Positions 17,673 through 27,139 of a DNA stretch of 47,843 nt are shown here, piece by piece. This DNA comes from Caryophanales bacterium UBA6768 (GTDB lineage Bacteria; Bacillota; Bacilli; Bacillales_D; Amphibacillaceae). Where the stretch lies: contig DKGO01000131.1 in the NCBI GenBank assembly GCA_002453315.1, forward strand, positions 1-47,843, given 5' to 3'. The position numbers and the translations under genes are program-made. Under the pieces are notes generated by a model. The model worked only from the letters and a program-made list of their open reading frames with translations. It did not search any database and was not told where the DNA came from. Each line of letters starts with the position of its first letter. Within the stretch, counting starts at the first letter, position 1.

Positions 17673-18914
17673 ATGAACGTATTTTCATTAGCCAAAAATA
17701 TTGAAGCTGATGTCATCCGAATGAGAAGGTATTTGCATGAGCATCCTGAAGTTAGTATGAAGGAAGAAAAAACGATGCAGTATGTGATTGATTACTTAAC
17801 GAATTTACACATTCCATATGAAATTGTACCTGATGGTGGCATTATTGCAACAATTAAAGGAGCAAAGGAAGGGAAGAGTCTTATTTTGCGGGCTGAATTG
17901 GATGCTTTACCTGTCACGGAGTCTGCCACAAATTTAACAGAAAAAAGGCAGATCATTTCACAAATAGATGGTGTTGCTCATATGTGCGGTCATGATGCCC
18001 ATATGGCAATGCTGTTAGGCGCCACAAAAATTTTAAGTGAACATCGGGAACAACTTAATGGAACTTTGCTACTTGTGTTTGAACAAGGTGAAGAAATGGG
18101 GGGAGGTATTAAGCAGTTAGTAACTAGATTAACTGAAATTGGTGCAGATGGTGTATGGGGCATCCACGTTAAAAATGATTTGCAGGCTGGGAAAATTTCA
18201 GTCGATCCCGGTCCACGTATGTCTGGGGTCATGCCTTTTCATGTGAAAATCATCGGGAATAGTGGTCATGGCTCACGTCCAGATTTAGCTCAATCACCGA
18301 TTGATTGTTTTCATCATTTTTATCAACAGTTAATGGCGATGCGACTTACAACATTAAATCCGCACGATGCATTAACAATCTCTGTTGGCTCTGTCCATGC
18401 TGGAAATGCCGCAAACGTTATTCCAGATGAATTAGAATTTTCAGGAACTGCTAGGTTTTTGAATGTTGAGCAAGGACGGGAAACAGAGAGAAACTTTAAA
18501 CGACTTTTAGAAAAAACTTGTGACATCTATCAATGTAGTTTCGAATATGTGATAAATCCCGTAGTTCAAGATGTCGGTGTTTATAATCATGAGCAATGTG
18601 CGGTGATAGCGAAAAATGCCATTGAACATTCAATTGGGGGTGAGGTGCTAGCGACATTGCCCGCTTGGATGGCATCAGAGCCATTCGGATTTTATCAAAA
18701 GTATTTCCCAGGGGTCTTTGCTTTTCTAGGCATTCAAAATGAAGCAAAAGGGTCTGGGGCAGAACATCATCATCCACAATTTGATATCGATGAATCCGTT
18801 TTAAAAATTGGTGTAGCAGCAACAGTCCAATATGCAATAGATTTCCTACATTCAAGTGAAGCAATTAACTTTGATAAAGAGCAAAAATCGGTTGCAGAGC
18901 TATTTGTAAATTAG
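17673..18914 (+). CDS. M20-family amidohydrolase (HipO/AbgB-like)
   Basis: A 413-residue metallo-amidohydrolase, probably removing acyl groups from an N-acyl amino acid or related amide in the cytosol. The metal ligands of the M20D subgroup are visible: MCGHDAHMA (about residues 105-113), EQGEEMGGG (about 140), GIHVKND (about 167) and the C-terminal EHHHPQFDIDE. The dimerisation domain (about 185-300) contains GNSGHGSRPD. LRAELDALPV replaces the more usual RADMDALP. The start ATG 17673 follows GGGGGGA. The substrate cannot be read from sequence. It precedes the osmoprotectant importer by 45 nt with no terminator seen, so co-transcription is possible. Confidence 0.85.
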   Translation: MNVFSLAKNIEADVIRMRRYLHEHPEVSMKEEKTMQYVIDYLTNLHIPYEIVPDGGIIATIKGAKEGKSLILRAELDALPVTESATNLTEKRQIISQIDGVAHMCGHDAHMAMLLGATKILSEHREQLNGTLLLVFEQGEEMGGGIKQLVTRLTEIGADGVWGIHVKNDLQAGKISVDPGPRMSGVMPFHVKIIGNSGHGSRPDLAQSPIDCFHHFYQQLMAMRLTTLNPHDALTISVGSVHAGNAANVIPDELEFSGTARFLNVEQGRETERNFKRLLEKTCDIYQCSFEYVINPVVQDVGVYNHEQCAVIAKNAIEHSIGGEVLATLPAWMASEPFGFYQKYFPGVFAFLGIQNEAKGSGAEHHHPQFDIDESVLKIGVAATVQYAIDFLHSSEAINFDKEQKSVAELFVN

Positions 18915-18959
18915 GCATGGAACAATAAAGACGAAAGTTTAAAAACTTGAAAGGAGTGG

Positions 18960-19931
18960 TTGCACATTATTTCTTTTAAAAATGTTTCAAAGGTTTTTCC
19001 GGATGGAACGAAAGCGATTAACGACGTGACGGTAACAATACCGACGAATAAATTAACAGTGATTATTGGACCATCAGGATGTGGAAAAACAACCTTAATG
19101 AAGATGATTAATCGACTAGAAACACCGTCGGAAGGGGAAATTTACATTGATGATGAACCTGTTTCTAAAAAGGATCCTGTTGCACTTCGCCGCCTGATAG
19201 GCTATGTGATTCAACAAATTGGCTTACTTCCCCATATGACAATTGCTGAGAATATTGCCCTTGTTCCTGAATTACTAAAATGGAACAAAAAGAAGACGAA
19301 ACAACGGGTGGAGGAGCTTTTACAATTGGTTGATTTAGATCCTACGACATATAAAGATAGGTACCCACTTGAATTATCAGGGGGGCAACAACAACGTGTA
19401 GGGGTAAGTCGAGCGTTGGCGAGTAACCCGAATATTATTTTAATGGACGAGCCTTTTTCAGCTTTAGATCCAATAAGTCGTGAACAATTACAAGTAGAAT
19501 TAAAAAGTTTACAAGAAAAGATTCATAAAACAATTGTGTTTGTGACCCATGATATGGACGAGGCATTAGATATTGCTGATAACATTATCGTCATGCGGGA
19601 TGGGCAAGTGGAACAAATGGCCTCTCCTTCTGAGCTACTTGCCGAACAGGCGAATGAATTTGTGCGGGAATTTATCGGGGTAAAACGTATTGATCAGAAG
19701 CGGAAATTTTCAATGAAGCAATTGAAGGAATTTAAAGCAATTTTTGATAAAGAAACGGAAAAAAGAATCCACCCTGTGACAGGGTCAATGACAACGGAAC
19801 AAGCAACGACATTATTAAATAAACATGACAATGTTCATTTAGAGGTCATGGATGATGGGAGAGTGTTAGGTTATGTTGGTTTCCACACGTTGTTAGAGGC
19901 AGCCATTCAAGGGGGAAGAGCGAATGAATAA
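18960..19931 (+). CDS. osmoprotectant ABC transporter ATP-binding protein (OpuCA/OpuBA-like)
   Basis: A 323-residue ATPase powering uptake of quaternary amines such as glycine betaine, carnitine or choline. Walker A GPSGCGKTT is at about residue 37, the Q-loop IQQIGLLPHM at about 85, the signature LSGGQQQRVG at about 139, and Walker B IILMDEPFSALD at about 159 with THDMDEA after it. The C-terminal 60 residues (HPVTGSMTTEQATTLL through LGYVGFHTLLEAA) look like one shortened CBS-type half, where OpuCA proteins usually have a longer CBS pair. The TTG start follows AAAGGAG closely. It overlaps the permease gene by 8 nt. Confidence 0.9.
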   Translation: MHIISFKNVSKVFPDGTKAINDVTVTIPTNKLTVIIGPSGCGKTTLMKMINRLETPSEGEIYIDDEPVSKKDPVALRRLIGYVIQQIGLLPHMTIAENIALVPELLKWNKKKTKQRVEELLQLVDLDPTTYKDRYPLELSGGQQQRVGVSRALASNPNIILMDEPFSALDPISREQLQVELKSLQEKIHKTIVFVTHDMDEALDIADNIIVMRDGQVEQMASPSELLAEQANEFVREFIGVKRIDQKRKFSMKQLKEFKAIFDKETEKRIHPVTGSMTTEQATTLLNKHDNVHLEVMDDGRVLGYVGFHTLLEAAIQGGRANE

Positions 19932-20568
19932 ATTTTTCCATACGTTGATTGATCGGTCTGATTTAATTATTGATGCTTTTTTACAACATATATTTCTATC
20001 ATTTGTTGCCTTAGCTATCGGGGTATTAATATCTTTACCGTTAGGCATGTATGTGGCTAGATTTCGCCAGTACGCTGAATTTGTTATCGGAGTAACGGCT
20101 GTATTCCAAACGATACCAAGCCTTGCCTTATTTGGTTTTCTTGTGCCTTTGATTGGAATTGGTTCAAAAACGGCACTTGTTGCGTTAATCATTTATGCCC
20201 TTTTACCAATTTTGCGTAATACATTTGCAGGATTAACAGGGGTCGATCAGTCGATTATTGAAGCTGGTCGAGGGATGGGAATGACTCCGAATCAAATTTT
20301 ATTAAAAATTGAACTCCCACTGGCTTTGCCGTTTATTATGGCAGGGATTCGTACGGCAACGGTGTTAACTGTCGGAATCGCAACACTTGCCACATTCGTA
20401 GGTGCAGGTGGTCTTGGGGATGTTATTTATCGTGGTTTGCAATCATATAATAATTCATTAGTTTTAGCTGGGGCCTTGCCAGTGGCAATGTTGGCAATTT
20501 TATTTGATGTGATGTTAAAAGTGATTGAGAAAAAAACTACACCGAAGGGATTAAAAGTAGGAAATTAG
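19924..20568 (+). CDS. osmoprotectant ABC transporter permease (OpuCB/OpuBB-like)
   Basis: A 214-residue inner-membrane protein with about five or six helices. The binding-protein-dependent transport signature, EAGRGMGMTPNQILLKIELP, sits at about residues 117-136, where it would contact the ATPase. FQTIPSLALFGFLVPLIGIG is typical of OpuC/OsmF-type permeases. The family often has two permeases per system; only this one is encoded here, so it may work as a homodimer or have an unlinked partner. The start is set by overlap with the ATPase gene. Confidence 0.9.
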   Translation: MNKFFHTLIDRSDLIIDAFLQHIFLSFVALAIGVLISLPLGMYVARFRQYAEFVIGVTAVFQTIPSLALFGFLVPLIGIGSKTALVALIIYALLPILRNTFAGLTGVDQSIIEAGRGMGMTPNQILLKIELPLALPFIMAGIRTATVLTVGIATLATFVGAGGLGDVIYRGLQSYNNSLVLAGALPVAMLAILFDVMLKVIEKKTTPKGLKVGN

Positions 20569-20632
20569 GGTATGTGTAATTCATAAGTTATGTGTGGTCT
20601 TATAGTAAATTTTATGTACTGGAGGTTTTTTT

Positions 20633-21526
20633 GTGGTAAAAAAATGGTTGTTGGTAAGCACTCTCCTCATAGTGCTCTTATTGAGTGCTTGTGGTGGTGG
20701 AAAGAAAGAGGTTATTATTAGTGGAAAACCGTGGACAGAGCAATATATTTTGCCATACTTAATTGGTTATGTGATTGAGGAACACACGGATTATCACGTA
20801 ACATATAAGGAAGGTTTAGGTGAAGTGGCCATTTTAACGCCGGCAATTGATAAGGCGGAAATTGATGTCTATGTTGAATATACAGGAACGGGCTTGATGG
20901 ACGTCTTAGAAGAAGATACTGAGCCAGGGGAAAGTTCTGACAGTGTATACAACCGTGTAAAGGTAGGTTATGAGGAACAGTTTGGAGTCACTTGGTTAGA
21001 ACCGTTAGGTTTTGAAAATACGTATACACTTGCCTATTCGAAAGATAGTGGCATTGAAGGGGATACATATTCAGAGTTAGCCGAGTATTCGCAAACTAAT
21101 GATGTCATATTTGGGGCTCCACATGCTTTTTATGAGCGGGTTGGGGAAGGATACGATGATTTAGTGAAGGAATATCCGTTTAATTTTACGGAGACGATTA
21201 GTTTGGACCCAAATATTATGTACGATGCTGTGAACAATGGGGAAGTAGGCATTATCCCAGGATTTACAACGGATAGTCGCATCGACTTATTCGACTTAGT
21301 GACTACAGTAGATGATCAACAATTTTTTCCTAAATATGATGCTGTTCCACTAGTACGTCAGGAACTGTTAGAGGAATTGCCGGAGCTTGAAGATGCGATA
21401 AACCAGTTAGCTGGTCAAATTAGTGAAGAAGATATGTTGAAAATGAACGCAAGAGTGGATATCGATGAAGAGAAACCGGCAGATGTCGCCCGCGAATTTC
21501 TTGTGGAAAAGGGACTTATAAAATAA
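20633..21526 (+). CDS. osmoprotectant-binding lipoprotein (OpuCC/OpuBC-like)
   Basis: A 297-residue solute-binding lipoprotein. The signal peptide ends in the lipobox LLSAC (Cys about residue 20), so it is anchored to the outer face of the membrane. The mature part has the OpuAC-type pattern: ISGKPWTEQYILPYLIGYVI, EVAILTPAIDKAEIDVYVEYTGTGL and a second lobe with PLGFENTYTLAYSKD. Aromatic residues in these segments usually form the cage for the quaternary ammonium group; the exact ligand is open. The GTG start follows TGGAGG. It is the last gene of the importer. The 344-bp gap to narG has no clear terminator. Confidence 0.9.
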   Translation: MVKKWLLVSTLLIVLLLSACGGGKKEVIISGKPWTEQYILPYLIGYVIEEHTDYHVTYKEGLGEVAILTPAIDKAEIDVYVEYTGTGLMDVLEEDTEPGESSDSVYNRVKVGYEEQFGVTWLEPLGFENTYTLAYSKDSGIEGDTYSELAEYSQTNDVIFGAPHAFYERVGEGYDDLVKEYPFNFTETISLDPNIMYDAVNNGEVGIIPGFTTDSRIDLFDLVTTVDDQQFFPKYDAVPLVRQELLEELPELEDAINQLAGQISEEDMLKMNARVDIDEEKPADVAREFLVEKGLIK

Positions 21527-21870
21527 AAAGTTTAAAATATGTCACAATTGATATGTTTGAGAATAAAGGGTCTGGAATGAGAATCAATTGGAAGACTATT
21601 GGATGAAATGTCAATTAAATAAATCATAAACGGAATGTATTAATTTTTACCAAATGAATACAATTTATAATTATTATAAAAAAGTACACTAAATTTTCAA
21701 ATAACGGTGATTCCGGCACTGATAGAGGCTTTATCATAAGGTCCATTTATGTTATTATTCGACTAAGAGATATCGTGAAAACGGTGTCAGGAAATGGTGT
21801 CTGACCATTTCTGTCGTGATAAAACTATGTCGCTTTTTAGATAAAATTATCGTAAAGGGGTGGACGTTTC
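21527..21870. other. intergenic region upstream of narG
   Basis: AT-rich and non-coding. I looked for an Fnr box (TGTGA-N4-TCACA) and found none that convinces; a half-site-like TGTCACAATTGATATG lies near 21540. A short palindromic repeat is listed separately. GATAAAAT near 21840 could be a -10 box but lacks a -35 partner. The narG ribosome site is AAAGGGG at about 21853-21859. Confidence 0.5.
21784..21815. repeat. short palindromic repeat (GGTGTC type) before narG
   Basis: GTGTCAG then GAAATGGT, a GTCTG spacer, and ACCATTTC form an inverted repeat with a 7-8 bp core (AAATGGT/ACCATTT). The GGTGTC/GTCTGACC wording resembles short intergenic repeats I recall from Bacillus genomes. No T-run follows, so it is not a standard terminator. 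An operator role for narG is possible. Confidence 0.45.
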
Positions 21871-24800
21871 ATGAAGCAAAAATCAGCATTAAAGTTTTTC
21901 AAACCAGTGGAACGATATTCTGGTGATTGGATTGCTTTAGAGGAGAAAAATCGTGATTGGGAAAATATGTACCGTCAACGATGGTCTCATGATAAAGTCG
22001 TCCGTACGACACATGGAGTAAATTGTACTGGTTCCTGCAGTTGGAAGATTTTTGTGAAAAATGGCATTATCACATGGGAAAACCAGCAAATTGATTACCC
22101 TTCCTGTGGGCCTGATATGCCAGAATTTGAACCACGGGGTTGTCCGCGAGGGGCTTCCTTTTCATGGTATGAGTACAGTCCATTACGTGTGAAGTATCCA
22201 TATATGCGTGGGAAATTATTGCATTTGTGGCGTCAAGCAAATCAGGAGCATAAGGACCCTGTAAAAGCTTGGGAAAGTATTGTCGAGGATCCTGTAAAAG
22301 CAAAGGAATATAAACGAGCACGTGGAAAAGGTGGACACGTCCGGATAGATTGGCAAGATGCAACATTGCTCATCTCTGCCCAATTGATTTATACGATTAG
22401 AAAATATGGTCCAGACCGAATTGCCGGTTTTACTCCTATTCCTGCAATGTCAATGGTTAGTTATGCATCTGGGGCACGTTTTCTATCATTACTAGGTGGA
22501 GAAATGCTAAGTTTCTATGATTGGTATGCTGACCTACCACCATCCTCACCGCAAATTTGGGGTGAACAGACAGATGTACCTGAATCGAGTGATTGGTTTA
22601 ATTCGGGCTATATCATCATGTGGGGTTCGAATGTCCCATTGACGAGAACACCAGATGCTCACTTTTTAACAGAAGTCAGGTATAAAGGGACAAAGGTTGT
22701 CTCTGTTGCACCAGACTACGCGGAAAGTGTCACACATGCAGATGATTGGATAGCAGCAAATCCAGGGACAGATGCTGCTGTTGCACAGGCGATGACACAT
22801 GTTATTTTAGATGAATTTTATGAAAAAAGACAAGAAGAGATGTTTATCAATTATGCAAAACAATATACAGACATGCCTTTTCTTATCATGTTAGATGAAC
22901 ATGAAGACATGTATAAGGCAGGTCGATTTTTGCGTGCAAGTGATATTAGCGGTGAAGATGAAGTGGAAAATGCAGACTGGAAACCAGTAATCATTGACGG
23001 TAACTCTGAGGAAATTATCGTACCTAATGGAACGATGGGTCAACGTTGGGAAAACGATGTCAAATGGAATTTAATTTTGGAAAATGAGGATGGATCAAAA
23101 ATAGATCCACAAATGACTGTTTTAAACGAATCAGCCGAATGGGTTGAAATGGCATTCCCATATTTTGATAACGATGGAAACGGCACGTTCACTCGTTCTA
23201 TTCCAGTGAAAAAACTACAACTTGCCGATGGCTCGACAAAACTCATTGCTACGGTATATGACGTTATGCTAAGTCAGTATGGGATCGCAAGAGAAGGTGC
23301 GACACATGTTGCTGAAAATTATGATGATGCATCATCATTTTACACACCAGCTTGGCAGGAGCCAATCACGAATGTTAAAAAAGAACTTGTTACCCAAATT
23401 GGTCGTGAATTTGCGCAAAATGCCTTAGATACTGGTGGACGTTCGATGATCATCATGGGGGCGGGAATTAATCACTGGTTTAATAGTGATACAATTTACC
23501 GTTCGATTTTAAATTTAGTTATTTTAACTGCTTCCCAAGGTGTTAATGGTGGAGGATGGGCTCATTATGTTGGGCAAGAAAAATGTCGTCCGATTGAAGG
23601 GTGGAGTACCATTGCGTTTGCACGAGATTGGCAAATGCCACCAAGATTACAAAATGCGACATCATTTTTCTATTATGCTACAGAACAATGGAAATATGAA
23701 GAGGCGGGCATAGATACATTACAGTCATCTTTAACTAAAAAATCCCGTTATCAGCATCCGGCAGATTTTAATGTGTTAGCAGCTCGTTTAGGTTGGTTAC
23801 CATCATATCCGCAATTTAACAAAAATAGTTTGTTATTTGCTGAAGAAGCACGACAAGCAGGGAAAGAAACAGATGATGAGATTATCGAGCATACAGTAGA
23901 ACAAATTAAATCGGGAGATGTACAGTTTGCTGTTGAGGACCCTGGAGCCCGTGAAAATCATCCACGAACACTATTCGTTTGGCGTTCTAATTTAATTTCA
24001 AGTTCCGCCAAAGGGCAAGAATATTTTATGAAACATTTATTAGGAGCGACAGACAATTTATTTGCACAACCGAATGAAGAAATGAAACCGGAAGAAATTA
24101 AATGGCGTGAAGATGTGGAAGGGAAATTGGACTTAATGGTGGCAGTCGATTTTCGAATGACGACAACACCGATTTATGCCGATATCGTGTTACCAGCGGC
24201 AACTTGGTATGAAAAAGAAGATTTATCATCGACAGATATGCACCCATTCGTCCACCCGTTTAATCGTGCTGTTGATCCATTATGGCAGGCACGGTCAGAT
24301 TGGGATATTTACCGTACCATTGCTGAGCAATTTTCACAGTTGGCGAAAACACATTTACCGGGAACATATAAAGATTTAGTAACAGCGCCATTAGCACATG
24401 ATACACCACAAGAAATTGCCCAACCATTAGGGGAAATTAAAGATTGGAAAAAAGGTGAAATTGAGGCTATCCCGGGAAAAACGATGCCGTCAATGACAAT
24501 CGTTGAACGGGATTACACACAAATTCATGATAAGTATGTCACCTTAGGACCGAATGTAGAAGATGGCAAAGTCGGTGCCCATGGTGTTAATTTTAATATT
24601 GCTGAACAATACGAAATGCTAAAAGGCATTAACGGTGCTTATTTTGATGAAACGATAAAAAATGATCGTCCGAAATTACACACTGGTAAACAAGTTGCTG
24701 AGGCAATGTTAACAATGTCATCCGCTACCAATGGACGTGTATCACAAAAAGCATATGAAGTTGCGGAAGAATTAACTGGTGTAGAATTAAAAGATATTTC

Positions 24801-25551
24801 AGCAGATAGAGCTGCGGAACGATTTACTTTCCAAAGTATTACCGCCCAACCACGGGAAGTAATCCCAACGCCGGTATTTAGTGGTTCAAACAAATCTGGA
24901 AATCGTTATTCACCATTTACGATTAATGTCGAGAGACTAGTTCCTTTTCGTACATTAACAGGAAGACAACATTTTTATTTAGACCATGAATTGTTCATGG
25001 AGTTTGGTGAAGCCTTACCTGTCTATAAACCAACACTTCCACCAATGGTATTTGGTCCGCGAGATAAGGAAGTAAGAGGTGGCGTAGATGCGTTAGTTTT
25101 ACGTTATTTAACACCACACGGGAAATGGAACATTCATACGACATATCAAGATAACCAGCATATGTTGACGTTATTTAGAGGTGGACCAACAGTGTGGATT
25201 TCGGAACTAGATGCGAAAGAACATGACATCAATGATAATGATTGGGTAGAAGTATACAACCGAAATGGTGTTGTTGCCGCTCGAGCAGTTGTCAGTCACC
25301 GAATGCCAAAAGGCACGATGTTCATGTATCATGCTCAAGATAAACATGTGCACGTACCAGGTTCAGAGTTAACAGATACACGTGCAGGAAGTCATAATGC
25401 TCCGACTCGTATTCATATGAAACCGACACAAATGGTTGGTGGATATGCCCAGTTAAGTTACGGATTCAACTATTATGGACCAATCGGGAACCAGCGTGAT
25501 GAATATGTAGCAGTACGAAAGAAAAAGGAGGTAAATTGGCTTGAAAATTAA
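21871..25551 (+). CDS. narG: respiratory nitrate reductase, alpha subunit
   Basis: Catalytic subunit of membrane-bound nitrate reductase, reducing nitrate to nitrite at a bis-MGD molybdenum centre on the cytoplasmic side. At 1226 residues it has full length. HGVNCTGSCSW near residue 47 provides the His and Cys ligands of the FS0 [4Fe-4S] cluster, and FEPRGCPRGASFSWYEYSP follows. MWGSNVPLTRTPDAHF and the YADIVLPAATWYEKEDLSS region are typical molybdopterin contacts; the C-terminal domain shows HNAPTRIHMKPTQMVGG. There is no twin-arginine signal, as expected for NarG. It overlaps narH by 11 nt. Its cofactor genes lie downstream in the same cluster. Confidence 0.98.
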   Translation: MKQKSALKFFKPVERYSGDWIALEEKNRDWENMYRQRWSHDKVVRTTHGVNCTGSCSWKIFVKNGIITWENQQIDYPSCGPDMPEFEPRGCPRGASFSWYEYSPLRVKYPYMRGKLLHLWRQANQEHKDPVKAWESIVEDPVKAKEYKRARGKGGHVRIDWQDATLLISAQLIYTIRKYGPDRIAGFTPIPAMSMVSYASGARFLSLLGGEMLSFYDWYADLPPSSPQIWGEQTDVPESSDWFNSGYIIMWGSNVPLTRTPDAHFLTEVRYKGTKVVSVAPDYAESVTHADDWIAANPGTDAAVAQAMTHVILDEFYEKRQEEMFINYAKQYTDMPFLIMLDEHEDMYKAGRFLRASDISGEDEVENADWKPVIIDGNSEEIIVPNGTMGQRWENDVKWNLILENEDGSKIDPQMTVLNESAEWVEMAFPYFDNDGNGTFTRSIPVKKLQLADGSTKLIATVYDVMLSQYGIAREGATHVAENYDDASSFYTPAWQEPITNVKKELVTQIGREFAQNALDTGGRSMIIMGAGINHWFNSDTIYRSILNLVILTASQGVNGGGWAHYVGQEKCRPIEGWSTIAFARDWQMPPRLQNATSFFYYATEQWKYEEAGIDTLQSSLTKKSRYQHPADFNVLAARLGWLPSYPQFNKNSLLFAEEARQAGKETDDEIIEHTVEQIKSGDVQFAVEDPGARENHPRTLFVWRSNLISSSAKGQEYFMKHLLGATDNLFAQPNEEMKPEEIKWREDVEGKLDLMVAVDFRMTTTPIYADIVLPAATWYEKEDLSSTDMHPFVHPFNRAVDPLWQARSDWDIYRTIAEQFSQLAKTHLPGTYKDLVTAPLAHDTPQEIAQPLGEIKDWKKGEIEAIPGKTMPSMTIVERDYTQIHDKYVTLGPNVEDGKVGAHGVNFNIAEQYEMLKGINGAYFDETIKNDRPKLHTGKQVAEAMLTMSSATNGRVSQKAYEVAEELTGVELKDISADRAAERFTFQSITAQPREVIPTPVFSGSNKSGNRYSPFTINVERLVPFRTLTGRQHFYLDHELFMEFGEALPVYKPTLPPMVFGPRDKEVRGGVDALVLRYLTPHGKWNIHTTYQDNQHMLTLFRGGPTVWISELDAKEHDINDNDWVEVYNRNGVVAARAVVSHRMPKGTMFMYHAQDKHVHVPGSELTDTRAGSHNAPTRIHMKPTQMVGGYAQLSYGFNYYGPIGNQRDEYVAVRKKKEVNWLEN

Positions 25552-27139
25552 AGCGCAAATTGCAATGGTGATGAATTTAGATAAGTGTATTGGATGCCAT
25601 ACGTGTAGTGTCACTTGTAAAACGACGTGGACAAATCGTGAAGGTGCAGAATATATGTGGTTTAATAACGTTGAAACAAAGCCAGGTATTGGTTATCCGA
25701 AACGATGGGAAGACCAAGATTTATATAAAGGTGGTTGGCAATTAAAAAATGGTAAATTAGAATTGCGCTCCGGTTCTAAATTATCAAAAATTGCTTTAGG
25801 AAAGATTTTCTACAACCCGGATATGCCAGAAATGAAAGATTACTATGAACCTTGGACATATGATTATGAAAATTTGACGATGTCAGAAGATGTTGAACAC
25901 ACACCTGTTGCGAGAGCAAAATCGCTAGTCACAGATGAGTATATGGACCCTGAATGGGGGCCAAACTGGGAAGACCAACTAGCAGGTGCTCATGTGACTG
26001 GTCCTAAAGATCCTAACATTGAAAAAATTGAAGAAGAAATAAAGTTCAACTTTGAACAAGCATTTATGATGTACTTACCACGATTATGTGAGCATTGTTT
26101 AAACCCAAGTTGTGTCGCAGCATGCCCATCTGGCGCGATTTATAAACGGGAAGAAGATGGTATCGTACTCGTTGACCAAGATGCATGCCGTGGCTGGCGT
26201 TATTGTATGACAGGTTGTCCCTATAAAAAAGTCTATTTTAACTGGAAGACGAATAAAGCGGAAAAATGTACATTTTGTTACCCAAGAATTGAGTCAGGAT
26301 TACCGACAGTGTGCTCGGAAACGTGTACAGGGAGAATCCGTTATTTAGGTGTATTGTTTTATGATGCAGACCGTATTAAAGAAGCAGCATCGACACCTAA
26401 TCCACAAGATTTGTATGAGGCACAATGTGATTTGTTTTTGGACCCCGAAGATCCAGAAGTCATTGAACAAGCACGTAGAGATGGTATTTCTGATGATTGG
26501 ATTGAAGCAGCCCAAAATTCACCAGTATACAAATTGGCAATTACTCATAAACTAGCATTCCCGCTCCATCCAGAATATCGGACACTACCAATGGTATGGT
26601 ATGTACCACCATTAAGTCCGATCATGAACTATTTTGAAGGAAAAGATTCGATTAAAAATCCTGATATGATATTCCCTGCGATTGAAGAAATGCGGATTCC
26701 GATTCAATATTTAGCGAACATGTTAACGGCAGGAGATACAGAAACAGTGAAAGGGTCTTTACAAAGAATGGCGATGATGCGTTCTTACATGCGAGCTATT
26801 TCATCCGGAAGGGATTTTGATGAGTCAAAATTAGAACGAGTTGGGTTAGAGGCAAACCAGACGAAAGAAATTTATCGCCTATTAGCTATTGCTAAATATG
26901 AAGACCGTTTCGTTGTTCCATCGTCCCACCGTGAAGATCGAGTTAATGTTTATCGTGCCCAAGGGTCAACAGGTTATTATGAAGACTTAGGTGCAGCAGA
27001 ACCAGCGAAATATGAGTACTCAGTGATGGGAAGTAATGGTGAATGTGATGGTTGTGGACCAATTTCGCCATCACAACAAGGGAAAACCGGTCAAGATATT
27101 TATAAAGAAAACTTCTACGGAGGGATTTGGCGTGATTGA
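25541..27139 (+). CDS. narH: respiratory nitrate reductase, beta subunit
   Basis: Iron-sulphur electron-transfer subunit linking NarI to NarG. It has 532 residues. Four cysteine groups are visible: CIGCHTCSVTCK (about 16), CEHCLNPSCVAACPSG (about 183), CRGWRYCMTGCPYKK (about 217), and CTFCYPRIESGLPTVCSETC (about 245). The tryptophan in CRGWRYC replaces a cysteine, the known mark of the [3Fe-4S] cluster in NarH. The start is TTG 25541, with AAAGGAGGT 8 nt upstream inside the end of narG. It overlaps narJ by 8 nt. Confidence 0.98.
   Translation: MKIKAQIAMVMNLDKCIGCHTCSVTCKTTWTNREGAEYMWFNNVETKPGIGYPKRWEDQDLYKGGWQLKNGKLELRSGSKLSKIALGKIFYNPDMPEMKDYYEPWTYDYENLTMSEDVEHTPVARAKSLVTDEYMDPEWGPNWEDQLAGAHVTGPKDPNIEKIEEEIKFNFEQAFMMYLPRLCEHCLNPSCVAACPSGAIYKREEDGIVLVDQDACRGWRYCMTGCPYKKVYFNWKTNKAEKCTFCYPRIESGLPTVCSETCTGRIRYLGVLFYDADRIKEAASTPNPQDLYEAQCDLFLDPEDPEVIEQARRDGISDDWIEAAQNSPVYKLAITHKLAFPLHPEYRTLPMVWYVPPLSPIMNYFEGKDSIKNPDMIFPAIEEMRIPIQYLANMLTAGDTETVKGSLQRMAMMRSYMRAISSGRDFDESKLERVGLEANQTKEIYRLLAIAKYEDRFVVPSSHREDRVNVYRAQGSTGYYEDLGAAEPAKYEYSVMGSNGECDGCGPISPSQQGKTGQDIYKENFYGGIWRD

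Noticed and set aside
27036..27131. Longer narJ reading frame starting inside narH
   Set aside because: No ribosome site for that start; GTG 27132 has GGAGGG at ideal spacing and gives normal NarJ length.
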